From contig CAZEDM010000001.1 in NCBI GenBank assembly GCA_964511075.1, positions 62,001-126,000 of the forward strand: a stretch of DNA of 64,000 nt, written 5' to 3'. The DNA comes from CAZEDM01 sp964511075. GTDB lineage: Bacteria > Zixibacteria > MSB-5A5 > RBG-16-43-9. Below the pieces are notes generated by a model. That model was not told where the DNA came from and searched no databases. It was given only the letters and a program-made list of their open reading frames with translations. How positions within the stretch are numbered: position 1 is the stretch's first letter; each line of letters begins with the position of its first letter. A program made the position numbers and the translations under genes. Shown here in pieces: positions 26,963 through 34,884 of this stretch.

Positions 26963-27721
26963 CTATTTAAACATCCATAAGCTTAACGCCATCACCACCA
27001 TACCGAAAACCACTCCCAGGATGGGAAGGTGTTCTTTTCCGTACTCTTTGGAGGTGGGAACCAGTTCGTCAAGGGAAAGGTAAACCATAATTCCAGCCAC
27101 AATGGCAAAAAGCCAGCCTAAGAGCTTTTCAGACATAAAAGGCAAAAGAAAAAGGCCGGCAATTCCAGCTCCGAAAGGCTCTGCTACACCTGATAGAAAA
27201 GACCATAAAAAAGCTTTCTTCCGGCTGCCGGTTGCAGCATAGACGGGAGCAGAGACAGCCAGTCCCTCAGGTATGTTGTGAATGGCAATGGCGAAGGCAA
27301 TTGCCCCGCCCAATCTTAAATCCTTCAATGTTCCGGCAAAGGTTGCCATACCCTCAGGGAAGTTATGGATACCCACTCCCAGGGCTACCAGAAGACCTGT
27401 TCTCAGAAGTTTCTGTTCTGATTTTCTGCCAAATATGTCCCTCTGTCCTGCAAATTCATGCGGGATCAAAAAGTCAATCAGGAAAATTGTCGCCATCCCG
27501 GCAAAAAAGAATAGATGTGCATTGATAAAACCAATGGAATCAATACTTACAGGCAGAAGCTCAACGAAGGAGACCAAGATCATCACCCCGGCAGAAAATC
27601 CTAAGCTCAGACTCATGAAATTCGGCCCCGGCTTTCGGATGAAAATCCCCAAAAGGCTTCCCCAGGTGGTGGAAAGCCCAGCTAAGGTGGTCAAAAGCAA
27701 TGCCGTGCCGAAGTTTTTCAT
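26963..27721 (-). CDS. ZIP-family divalent metal transporter (ZupT-like)
   Basis: An inner-membrane importer of zinc or related ions, about 252 residues with eight predicted helices. The two metal-binding helices carry the family motifs GIHNFPEGMATFAGTL and IHNIPEGLAVSAPV. The usual start would be the ATG at 27721. A longer frame from 27772 begins inside a perfect palindrome (27764-27784) and is less likely. Neither start has a convincing ribosome site. The metal could be Zn, Fe or Mn. Confidence 0.88.
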   Translation of the reverse strand: MKNFGTALLLTTLAGLSTTWGSLLGIFIRKPGPNFMSLSLGFSAGVMILVSFVELLPVSIDSIGFINAHLFFFAGMATIFLIDFLIPHEFAGQRDIFGRKSEQKLLRTGLLVALGVGIHNFPEGMATFAGTLKDLRLGGAIAFAIAIHNIPEGLAVSAPVYAATGSRKKAFLWSFLSGVAEPFGAGIAGLFLLPFMSEKLLGWLFAIVAGIMVYLSLDELVPTSKEYGKEHLPILGVVFGMVVMALSLWMFK

Positions 27722-27763
27722 GGCGATTTTACTGAGAGCATCCAAATGGATGCCAATTTTGTA

Positions 27764-27814
27764 GAGACGCATAACATGCGTCTCCGAGCAAAAGCAAGGC
27801 TGAAGCCTTGCTTT
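27764..27814. repeat. Second pair of unrelated perfect palindromes
   Basis: At 27764-27784, GAGACGCAT-AAC-ATGCGTCTC. At 27791-27814, AAAGCAAGGCT-GA-AGCCTTGCTTT. They are only 6 bases apart and lie between the ZIP and VOC genes. They do not resemble each other or the pair at 12809-12873. Confidence 0.85.
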
Positions 27815-27820
27815 CCACTT

Positions 27821-28174
27821 TTACTTTCCCTTAAAAAGTCCTATTACGTTTCCGTCTAAATCCGAGAAAAGCCCGTACCAGCCGACATTGGGTATCTCGG
27901 CTTTCTCTTTGACTATCTTGCCGTCTAACTCTTTGGCTTTGTTCAAATACTTCTCGATATCTTCCACATAGATATAAAGAAGTATCCCATCACCTGGGTT
28001 CACCTTATCTACCCTTTGAAACCCTCCCCCGGGCTCCTTGCCTGTATTGAACATCAAATAATCCGGGGAGCCTTTCCAGGCCGTGATCTTCCAGCCGAAG
28101 AGCTCGGAATAGAACTTCTGAGCCTTAGCCAGATCAGTAGCCATAATCTCGATATGGCAGATTGAATGTTCCAT
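27821..28174 (-). CDS. VOC (glyoxalase/bleomycin-resistance) superfamily protein
   Basis: A 117-residue single VOC domain with the paired beta-alpha-beta-beta-beta units. The N-terminal HIEIMATDLAKAQKFYSELF and C-terminal YGLFSDLDGNVIGLFKG segments are typical. The usual metal ligands are suggested by His in HIEI and by residues in the second half, but the role is unknown (dioxygenase, isomerase or sequestration). AAAGGAGG lies 6-8 bases before the ATG. It is a monocistronic-looking gene flanked by palindromes at its 3' end. Confidence 0.85.
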   Translation of the reverse strand: MEHSICHIEIMATDLAKAQKFYSELFGWKITAWKGSPDYLMFNTGKEPGGGFQRVDKVNPGDGILLYIYVEDIEKYLNKAKELDGKIVKEKAEIPNVGWYGLFSDLDGNVIGLFKGK

Positions 28175-28237
28175 TTTTTCCTCCTTTGGAAAATGGTTTG
28201 AAATACGGCAAGGGTAACGTATGAATAATCCCTTCTC

Positions 28238-29653
28238 TTAGAATTTAAAGATAATCTTCAGAACCGGCAAAAGGAAATCCAAAGTAAAAGCAGCGGAGAC
28301 TAAGTACATCAGAGGATGGATTTTGTTTCCCTTCCCGGATAAAAGCATTATCAAAGTATAGGAGATAAAGCCAAAACCTATGCCGTTGGAAATGGAATAG
28401 GTTAAAGGCATCACTATCATTATGAGAAAGGCTGGGAAAGCTTCCTCGAATCTGTCAAAGGGTATTTCCTTGATGATGGTCAGCATCAAAAACCCGACGA
28501 TAATCAATGCCGGAGCAGTAGCCTCCTTGGGAACAATCCCAGCCAAGGGTGAAAGGAAAATCGCCAGGAAGAAAAGTACTCCAACCACCACAGTGGAAAG
28601 TCCGCTTTTCCCCCCGGCAGAAATTCCAGCAGCACTCTCGATATAAGTTGTCACTGAGCTGGAGGAACTTACCCCTCCCATCACCGCAGAGAGCGAATCG
28701 ACCAGAAGAACGCGGTTTATGCGAGGAAGATTGCCCTTGCTATCCAGAAGCTTCCCCTCGGTTCCCAGACCGATTACCGAGCCCAAGGTATCGAAGAAAT
28801 CAGAAAGCATCACCGAGAAGATAAGCATCAGCGCAGGGAGTAAACCTAACTTTACCACTGCAGTAAAATCGAACTTCCCAAAAGTGGACAGATCCGGAGC
28901 AGAGAGAAAAGATTGCGGGATTACGGCTTTCCCCGCTTCGGGGAAGGCTTTGAATTCAGTAGAGTAGTTAAGAATGATCGCTAGAAGTGTGGAGAGAACA
29001 ATCCCCAAAAGCAGAGCTCCTTTGATTTTTCTCTTCATAAAGATGGATGTCAGAAGCAGGCCGAATACAGAGACGATTATGGGCCATTTGGTGAAATCAC
29101 CCAGGGTAACAAAGGTAGCTGGATGAGACCTTACGAACCCTGCGTTCTGCAAACCGATAAAAGCCAGGAAAAGACCTATGCCGATGGAGATTGCCTGTTT
29201 CAGAGACATGGGAATGGAGTTCATCACCGCTTCCCTGAATCCGGAGATTACCAGAAAGGTTATAGCCAAACCCTCCAGGACAATTACCCCCATAGCCTGG
29301 GGCCAGGAAAGTCCCATGCTCAGGACCATCTGGTAGGAGACGATGGCATTCAAGCCCATTCCCGGGGCTAAGGCAAAAGGATAGTTGGTCCACAATCCCA
29401 TCAAGATACACATTGCAGCAGAGGCAAGACAGGTGGCAGTCATAGAAGCAGAAAAAGGCAGAGCCAGGTTTTTAAGATTGGGGTCACCGAAGAAGCTTAA
29501 GAAAAGCGGATTAACGAAGATGATATAAGACATGGTCAGAAAGGTAGTAGCGCCAGCCAAGAGCTCGGTTCTGAAATTAGTGTTAAGCTCTTTTAGCTTA
29601 AAAATCTTATCCAGCCCTTTTGGGTTAAACTCAGATTTGACTGTTTCACTCAT
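28238..29653 (-). CDS. NCS2/AzgA-type purine permease
   Basis: A 471-residue inner-membrane transporter of the guanine/hypoxanthine branch (AzgA/PbuG-like) of the nucleobase permeases, with 12-14 hydrophobic segments. The N-terminal ELLAGATTFLTMSYIIFVNP and the central SDFFDTLGSVIGLG are characteristic of that branch, as is SSSSVTTYIESAAGISAGGK. The gene should take up hypoxanthine, guanine or adenine by proton symport. GAGGAG precedes the ATG. It stands alone on its strand with no purine salvage gene beside it. Confidence 0.92.
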   Translation of the reverse strand: MSETVKSEFNPKGLDKIFKLKELNTNFRTELLAGATTFLTMSYIIFVNPLFLSFFGDPNLKNLALPFSASMTATCLASAAMCILMGLWTNYPFALAPGMGLNAIVSYQMVLSMGLSWPQAMGVIVLEGLAITFLVISGFREAVMNSIPMSLKQAISIGIGLFLAFIGLQNAGFVRSHPATFVTLGDFTKWPIIVSVFGLLLTSIFMKRKIKGALLLGIVLSTLLAIILNYSTEFKAFPEAGKAVIPQSFLSAPDLSTFGKFDFTAVVKLGLLPALMLIFSVMLSDFFDTLGSVIGLGTEGKLLDSKGNLPRINRVLLVDSLSAVMGGVSSSSSVTTYIESAAGISAGGKSGLSTVVVGVLFFLAIFLSPLAGIVPKEATAPALIIVGFLMLTIIKEIPFDRFEEAFPAFLIMIVMPLTYSISNGIGFGFISYTLIMLLSGKGNKIHPLMYLVSAAFTLDFLLPVLKIIFKF

Positions 29654-29951
29654 CTAAGTTTCTCCTCTTTTTGGATTTGTTTCCTACTGAGCCGTTACCC
29701 AGATAAAATAGTGAATAATCTCTTATTTGAAAAGGAATTAAAGCCATAAATTATTGGCTTTTCCCCATAATTTTTGATTCAAATGAAATGTTTAAAAAAA
29801 GAACAACCATTTTTACACTCGTAACTTTTAAAAAGTAAGGGAGTTATATAAACTCCTGCCTAAGCTTTTTTATGGCACTCTCCTTGCTGTTCACTCATTA
29901 CGAATTCCGGACTTAGAGTGTTCTAAGATAACACCAAAAAGGGCAGAAAAC

Positions 29952-30176
29952 ATGAAAGTCAAATTTACTTTAAATATGTCCAATCTGTTGATGGATGAAA
30001 AGCATATAAGCCGCATTACCCTCTCCTGGGTCTCAGAACTTGCTGAGGAGGAGATACTTTCGATATCCAACAACTGGCTTAAGGACCAGAGCTTTCTGAC
30101 CAGAAGGATGGCGGGTCTGGAGAAAGTCGGGGAATCCAGTTTAACTATTGAACCTCTGGAGGAGGTAATGACTTAA
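29952..30176 (+). CDS. Small hypothetical protein
   Basis: A 74-residue, charged, mostly helical protein (MKVKFTLNMSNLLMDEKHIS...). No membrane span, Cys cluster or known motif is visible. Codon use looks coding and the ATG is preceded by a weak AAAAAGGG. It is followed 17 bases on by a small membrane protein gene and may be co-transcribed with it. The preceding 300 bases (29654-29951) hold no feature that I can support. Confidence 0.5.
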   Translation: MKVKFTLNMSNLLMDEKHISRITLSWVSELAEEEILSISNNWLKDQSFLTRRMAGLEKVGESSLTIEPLEEVMT

Positions 30177-30193
30177 CAGGTTAACCGTAAATA

Positions 30194-30520
30194 ATGTACT
30201 CAGGAACCATACATAACTTGCAAGCAGTGCTCCCGAATCTGACAGGATGGCTGGGGTGGTTCTTCAGCTTTAACCTCTACATCCGGGACAACTTTGGGAC
30301 CTTTGCCCTGATAACCTTCTATCTGCTCCTGGTATATTTCTTTATTATGCTTCTGGCAAAGATCCTGAAAGCCGCGCTCAGTTTAGTCTTTTTTATTTTG
30401 CTCCCATCCTTCGCCCTGTCCTTTTTAGCCTCCTTTCTGGTCTCCTATCCATTTTTCAATATCCTGCCCTTTTTCGTCTGCATGATGTTAGGAATAAATC
30501 TTCTTAAGGTATTAAGATAA
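30194..30520 (+). CDS. Small membrane protein
   Basis: 108 residues with three hydrophobic segments (about 20-30, 42-62 and 64-105). No family is recognised. It has no clear ribosome site. Its closeness to the 74-residue gene upstream suggests an operon or translational coupling. Function unknown. Confidence 0.5.
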   Translation: MYSGTIHNLQAVLPNLTGWLGWFFSFNLYIRDNFGTFALITFYLLLVYFFIMLLAKILKAALSLVFFILLPSFALSFLASFLVSYPFFNILPFFVCMMLGINLLKVLR

Positions 30521-30793
30521 AATTATTTTTTAGCAATTTGTTTGTCAACTGAAATATGGACTCTGTCTTATATGCAAGGATGAATCCGCCTGAGGCAGGT
30601 TCTGTTACCCATTTCTTAAAGATTTAAGAGTCCTCTATGGGGGGAATACTATAGTTTTTAACAGTACCTGTTCCATCGAAAAAATTTTGAATTTCAGATT
30701 TGCTTGTAGAACAAGCTCTTAGAGCTACAGACCAGAATTTTTCAGGCTGGCAGGACTTTTGCTGAAATATTTTACTGAAAGGATAAAATCATT

Positions 30794-30964
30794 ATGCGGA
30801 TCACCAGAAAGAAGAGAAAGTTTTGCCCTCTGTGCGGAAAGGGCTTGAGGAAGGAGAAGAAAAAATATATTTGCGATAACTGCCTGGCGGTTTTCAAAGG
30901 CGATACCTACTCTTTCCTCAAACTGGAGGATAAAAACCGGGAAAACTTGGGGTTCTGCTCCTGA
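30794..30964 (+). CDS. 56-residue zinc-ribbon protein
   Basis: A short gene not obvious from length alone. The ATG at 30794 is preceded by GAAAGGA about 10 bases upstream and the frame ends TGA at 30962-30964. The product is very basic at its start (MRITRKKRKF) and carries two CxxC pairs (CPLCGKG and CDNC) 12 residues apart, a treble-clef or ribbon arrangement. It may bind nucleic acid or act as a small regulatory factor. Conservation was not testable here. Confidence 0.5.
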   Translation: MRITRKKRKFCPLCGKGLRKEKKKYICDNCLAVFKGDTYSFLKLEDKNRENLGFCS

Positions 30965-31111
30965 GAGAGAATAAGGATTTACCCGGAATACAGCGTCATA
31001 CTGCCGTTGAACGCCTGCTTTTCGTGACCCGAAACTTTTCAAATCGCCTACGTCAGGGTGAGGCAATCTCGCCCCTACATTTTTCGGGTTAAAAGAATTT
31101 CACAAAAGATC

Positions 31112-31139
31112 TTGACATTTCAGCTTCAAATACTATATA
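31112..31139 (+). promoter_or_regulatory. Promoter of the initiator tRNA
   Basis: TTGACA (31112-31117), a 16-base spacer, then TATATA (31134-31139), 33 bases before the tRNA 5' end. Confidence 0.7.
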
Positions 31140-31171
31140 TTTCAAAACGTCTATTAAAATAGACTTTGGAT

Positions 31172-31245
<74 letters not shown>

Positions 31246-31272
31246 TTTTTATTTGATAGGGGTGGTTCCTTT

Positions 31273-31512
31273 ATGTTCACTGTATACGTGATACAATCTG
31301 CAGCTGGGAAAAGATATACTGGTCATACAGACGATCTTGAACACAGGTTATCGCAGCATAATTCAGGGCTATGCAAAACTACAAAGGTAGATAGTAATTG
31401 GAAAGTGATATATTCTGAACAATATGCGACAAGAAGGGAAGCTATTAAACGAGAAAGGTGGATGAAGACCGGGATTGGCCGGAAGTTTATAGACAAAGTC
31501 ACGCAGGGTTGA
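31273..31512 (+). CDS. GIY-YIG nuclease family protein
   Basis: A 79-residue single-domain protein of the YhbQ/UPF0213-like group. The GIY-YIG core is seen as VYVIQSAAGKRYTGHTDDLE, followed by the conserved Arg/His (HRLSQHNSG) and a basic C-terminal half (EAIKRERWMKTG). The ATG at 31273 is preceded by GGGTGG; an in-frame ATG at 31222 lies inside the tRNA. The gene begins 28 bases after tRNA-fMet and is followed by a decayed copy of that tRNA, so it sits between two related sequences like a small mobile cassette. Whether it cuts DNA is not known. Confidence 0.8.
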   Translation: MFTVYVIQSAAGKRYTGHTDDLEHRLSQHNSGLCKTTKVDSNWKVIYSEQYATRREAIKRERWMKTGIGRKFIDKVTQG

Positions 31513-31595
31513 GCCCCAGCCAGTGTCTGGGAGTAACTCGTCGGGCTCATAACCTTCGCCCCGGCGAATTGGTTCAAATCCAACCCCCGCTATTT
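31510..31595 (+). pseudogene. Degenerate duplicate of tRNA-fMet
   Basis: Recognisable parts are CAGTGTCTGGGAGTAACTCG (D arm), TCGGGCTCATAACC (anticodon loop), and the T arm with 3' flank. A 34-base stretch at 31569-31602 is identical to 31222-31255 of the intact tRNA and its trailer. The acceptor 5' side and the anticodon 3' stem are ruined, so it should not be functional. Confidence 0.75.
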
Positions 31596-31657
31596 TTATT
31601 TGTTTAACCTCAAAGACTTAGGAAAGCAGTAAATTAATTCGTCTTATTTTGCCTCTT

Positions 31658-31945
31658 TTATGCCTCAAATCTGAGTTCTTTTACAGCTTTTGCTCTATGA
31701 TCAGGTGATAGGTGGGAATACCTCTCAGTCATCTGGACTGTGGAGTGACCTAATAATTCTTGGACGGTTCTCAAATCAACTCCAGCCATTACCAGATAAC
31801 TGGCAAAGGTATGTCTTAGGGAATGTAGATTAGCTCTTTCAATCTCAGCCCTCTTCAAGAGCTTTATAAATTGTTTGGTGTAATAATCGGGATGGAGAAG
31901 GAAAATAACAGAAAAATGGAAGAAGTGCACACGAGCTTTGTTCAA
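31658..31945 (-). pseudogene. C-terminal fragment of a tyrosine recombinase (integrase)
   Basis: The last about 80 residues of a phage-type integrase are intact: the HxxR box (LHSLRHTFASYLV), LLGHSTVQMTERYSHL with the nucleophilic Tyr, and a basic end. The N-terminal arm-binding and core regions with the first catalytic Arg are missing. Homology seems to begin near 31900, where an unrelated plus-strand frame takes over. The fragment lies just beyond the decayed tRNA copy and is probably the remnant of an element that integrated at tRNA-fMet. Confidence 0.8.
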
Positions 31946-32134
31946 CTTCCAGACGGTTCACTTGTCGAACAGCTTTTTCAAGAAAACAGAAAACCGAAGG
32001 TGTTCTTTGGAAAGTATAACGAGAAAGATGATAAGGTATCATATCACAACCAAATTGAGTTAGATGATGAGAACCTGCAGGTCGTGAAGAAGACCTTCCA
32101 CGGATTAAATCTTTATTCAGAAAGGATAATTTAG
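31892..32134 (+). CDS. Hypothetical protein, possibly truncated by a frameshift
   Basis: About 80 residues (MEKENNRKMEEVHTSFVQLP...), hydrophilic, with no known motif. Its 5' end overlaps the broken end of the integrase remnant on the other strand. Past the stop at 32134, a shifted frame remains open to 32241 and reads like protein (GLMISTKDTRNIVAEKIE), so a one-base indel near 32110-32125 may have cut a longer gene. It could be cargo of the lost element. Low confidence that it is functional. Confidence 0.4.
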   Translation: MEKENNRKMEEVHTSFVQLPDGSLVEQLFQENRKPKVFFGKYNEKDDKVSYHNQIELDDENLQVVKKTFHGLNLYSERII

Positions 32135-32280
32135 GCAATATAATCGGCAGAGGGTTGATGATTTCTACCAAGGATACTAGAAATATAGTGGCTGAAAAAA
32201 TAGAACTTCTATCGAAAACCGAGAAAAAGGTAATTGCCTAACCATCTCTTTCGAAGCGGGTTTCAACTTAATCTTTTGCC

Positions 32281-32308
32281 TTGACAATGCATAGAACCAG
32301 GCTATTTT
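32281..32308 (+). promoter_or_regulatory. Possible promoter of the first SBBP/dockerin gene
   Basis: TTGACA (32281-32286), a 16-base spacer, then TATTTT (32303-32308), about 80 bases before the ATG. Confidence 0.45.
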
Positions 32309-32389
32309 AAATATAGAGCAAAAATCAGAATTTGTTGAGTCACTGAGGGGGATATGATTGTTTCTAAAATCCAGTAGAAGAGGTGGATT

Positions 32390-33850
32390 ATGAGGAAAAA
32401 GTTATTGATTTTGGCTTTCTTTATGCTTTGCGTTTTACCCTGTTTTGCTCAGTCTGTTGATACTGCCTGGGTGAGAAGGTACAACGGGCCGGGTAACGAC
32501 GATGATAAAGCTACTGCCTTGGCAGTAGATGGTTCAGGCAATGTGTATGTGACTGGGTATAGTTACAGCACTGAGACAGCTTCTGACTATGCCACAGTGA
32601 AGTATGACCCTAATGGAAACCAGCTGTGGGTTCAAAGATACAACGGGTCAGGAAAAAGGTTGGATGAAGCCACTGCCATGGCTGTAGATGATATGTGTAA
32701 TATCTACGTGACGGGATGGAGTTTCGGCAATGATCCGTATGGTGACTATGCCACAATAAAGTACTATCCCAATGGTGACACTGTATGGATAAGAAGATAC
32801 GATGGACCGACAAACAGCTATGATTTTGCCAATGCCATAACAATAGATAAATCTGGCGATGTTTACGTGACTGGAGAGAGTGTAGGTAAGGAGAAATCCA
32901 TAGACTATGCAACTATAAAATATTATCCAAACGGTGATACTGTTTGGGTAAGAAGATATGATGGGGGGGGCGAAGATCGGGCCCAAGCTATAACTACAGA
33001 CGATTCTAATAATGTATATGTCACTGGTGCGAGTGAGGACGGGGTTTATTCCCGAGACTATGTCACGCTAAAATACAACTCTAGCGGAGATACTTCCTGG
33101 GTAAGAAGATACAATGGACCAGGTGATACTGATGATTGGGCCTATGCCACAGCTGTGGATTGTTCTCGCAATGTATACGTGGTAGGATCATGTGGAATTA
33201 TAAAATATGATAGTGACGGAAACCAGTTGTGGGTTGGTTCTTGGGGTGGAGTTGACATAATCTTAGACAGTTTTAATAATGTCTACGTGACCGGAACGAG
33301 TTCTGACTATTCTACCACAAGGTATTATCCTAATGGCGATACCGCTTGGGTAAGGAGATACAAGGAACCGGGAAACGAATACAACCAAGCTCACTCTATA
33401 GCTGTAGATGGTTATAACAATGTCTATGTGACAGGAGTTAGCCCTGGCATTGGTGGTTATCCTGACTATGCCACTATAAAGTATCTTCCTAATGGTGATA
33501 CTGCTTGGGTAAGAAGATACGATGGGCCAACAGGCTACTGGGACTGGGCTACTGCTATAGCTGTAGATGGTTCTGACAATGTCTATGTGACCGGATGGAG
33601 TATCGTTCCCGAGACTGGCATAGACTATCTAACCATAAAGTATGTCCAATTTCTGCGAGGCGATGTCAATGGTGATAAAAACGTGACTCTTTCAGACATA
33701 GTCTATCTGATCAACTATTTGTTTAAGTTTTGCCCTGCACCTGAACCTATTCAATCCGGCGATGCCAACTGTGATGGTAATGTGAGCCTGTCGGATGTAG
33801 TCTATTTAATAAGTTATCTTTTCAAACAAGGTGCACCCCCTTGTATTTAA
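32390..33850 (+). CDS. Secreted SBBP-repeat protein with C-terminal type I dockerin
   Basis: A signal peptide (MRKKLLILAFFMLCVLPCFAQ) leads about eight SBBP repeats of roughly 45-50 residues (DGSGNVYVTGYS ... DYATVKYDPNGNQLWVQRY), which fold as a beta-propeller. Residues about 422-486 are a type I dockerin with two calcium-binding repeats, GDVNGDKNVTLSDIVYLI and GDANCDGNVSLSDVVYLI, ending in CI. The protein is a paralogue of the gene at 37369-38913. No cohesin partner is in the window, so the dockerin may act as a surface-sorting or assembly tag. AGAGGTGG precedes the ATG. Confidence 0.88.
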   Translation: MRKKLLILAFFMLCVLPCFAQSVDTAWVRRYNGPGNDDDKATALAVDGSGNVYVTGYSYSTETASDYATVKYDPNGNQLWVQRYNGSGKRLDEATAMAVDDMCNIYVTGWSFGNDPYGDYATIKYYPNGDTVWIRRYDGPTNSYDFANAITIDKSGDVYVTGESVGKEKSIDYATIKYYPNGDTVWVRRYDGGGEDRAQAITTDDSNNVYVTGASEDGVYSRDYVTLKYNSSGDTSWVRRYNGPGDTDDWAYATAVDCSRNVYVVGSCGIIKYDSDGNQLWVGSWGGVDIILDSFNNVYVTGTSSDYSTTRYYPNGDTAWVRRYKEPGNEYNQAHSIAVDGYNNVYVTGVSPGIGGYPDYATIKYLPNGDTAWVRRYDGPTGYWDWATAIAVDGSDNVYVTGWSIVPETGIDYLTIKYVQFLRGDVNGDKNVTLSDIVYLINYLFKFCPAPEPIQSGDANCDGNVSLSDVVYLISYLFKQGAPPCI

Positions 33851-33874
33851 ATAAGAAGCTTCAGATGTGCCTAT

Positions 33875-33933
33875 AGAAATAGGGAGTAGCACTGGTGGTA
33901 CGCTTAAAGGATATTTCACTTATTTAGCTTGAC
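33875..33933 (+). repeat. GTAGCACTGGTGGTAC intergenic repeat, copy 1
   Basis: AGAAATAGGGAGTAGCACTG starts the unit, which ends TTATTTAGCTTGAC. It lies 24 bases after the stop of the SBBP/dockerin gene and matches copy 3 (37224) over nearly its full 60 bases. Confidence 0.75.
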
Positions 33934-33956
33934 TTTTAAGAAAATCCAAAAACCAT

Positions 33957-33985
33957 TTGACAATTAAATAAAAAACTTCTATGTT
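33957..33985 (+). promoter_or_regulatory. Promoter of the outer-membrane barrel gene
   Basis: TTGACA (33957-33962), a 17-base spacer, then TATGTT (33980-33985), about 75 bases before the ATG at 34059. Confidence 0.6.
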
Positions 33986-34058
33986 TTATCTATCTGGACA
34001 AACATAGGGGAAACAATGTCTAAGAAATCAATCAACGCTTTAACCCAAGGAGGGTAAG

Positions 34059-34634
34059 ATGAAAAAAGCATTGGTCTTATTCACAATACTCGCAGGTTTA
34101 ACTCTGGCAAACCCAGTTGCAGCTCAAATAGAGAAAGGCAAAATAGAACTTTCCTTCGCGGGTTCCTTTATGGGCGTGAAGGAAAGTGACAAAGGTTTTG
34201 AAGCAGCCTTTAACTTAGCAGGACGCTTTGGCTATTTCATAACTAAGGAGTTCGAGATTGAACCGGAGATAATCTTTTCTGTGTATAGTGAAGATTTCGG
34301 ACCAGAAGATGCTGGATTTATCATGAGTGCTAATTTTGTCTATAATCTATCTCTGGTTGAAACTTCGAACATAGCTCCGTTCTTCCTGGCAGGAGTAGGA
34401 TGGGCGAACTCTCTGCATTATTTCAATCAGATGAATTTGGGGGATTACGAGAGAAATTGGACGGTACTAAATCTTGGTGTGGGCTCAAAATTTTTCTTAA
34501 GCCGTTCTGCTGCCTTTAGGTTTGAATATAGATTCCAGAGATTCTTTGGTGAAAAAGAAACATTTTACTGGTATTCTTATGACACCAGTGTTAGTTATCA
34601 TAATATTCTGTTTGGGTTCTCGATTTTTCTATAG
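34059..34634 (+). CDS. Small outer-membrane beta-barrel protein
   Basis: 191 residues with a signal peptide (MKKALVLFTILAGLTLANPVAAQ, cleaved after VAA or AAQ). They are followed by about eight amphipathic strands, with a terminal aromatic-hydrophobic strand (YHNILFGFSIFL) as expected for barrel insertion. It resembles the OmpA-barrel/OMP_b-brl families. Ligand or role unknown. CAAGGAGGG precedes the ATG. A hairpin with a T-run follows the stop. Confidence 0.8.
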   Translation: MKKALVLFTILAGLTLANPVAAQIEKGKIELSFAGSFMGVKESDKGFEAAFNLAGRFGYFITKEFEIEPEIIFSVYSEDFGPEDAGFIMSANFVYNLSLVETSNIAPFFLAGVGWANSLHYFNQMNLGDYERNWTVLNLGVGSKFFLSRSAAFRFEYRFQRFFGEKETFYWYSYDTSVSYHNILFGFSIFL

Positions 34635-34675
34635 TAATCTCAGCTTGTATTACTGGATTTACAACTAACAGGTGC

Positions 34676-34703
34676 AGGAATGAGGTATTCTGTTCCTTTT
34701 TTT
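34676..34703 (+). terminator. Likely terminator; GAACA/TGTTC repeat copy d
   Basis: AGGAATGAGGTATTCTGTTCCT followed by T7 can pair AGGAA with TTCCT and GAAT with ATTC. Its right arm matches the palindrome family at 16567, 17771 and 21175. Sequence quoted here in two parts: AGGAATGAGGT and ATTCTGTTCCT. Confidence 0.5.
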
Positions 34704-34884
34704 AATCATTACGTAATCGTTTCTGCGGGGTGATGCAATTTATCTTTTCTCTTAACCTGAAAATATTCTGACGCCCTGTGAGTGTGAATAGATTTATGTT
34801 GACTTTTTCTTTTTTATCATTTTGTTTATTAATTAATCAGAAATAAATAGTTAGGTTTCCTTTAACCTTGAAAGGAGATGTAAG

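Noticed and set aside
27791..27814. Terminator of the VOC gene
   Set aside because: The stem is perfect but no T-run follows on the minus strand, so I list it as a palindrome only.
32450..33650. CRISPR-like or tandem DNA repeats
   Set aside because: The periodicity is codon-level SBBP repeats in an open coding frame; spacers and repeats are not uniform.
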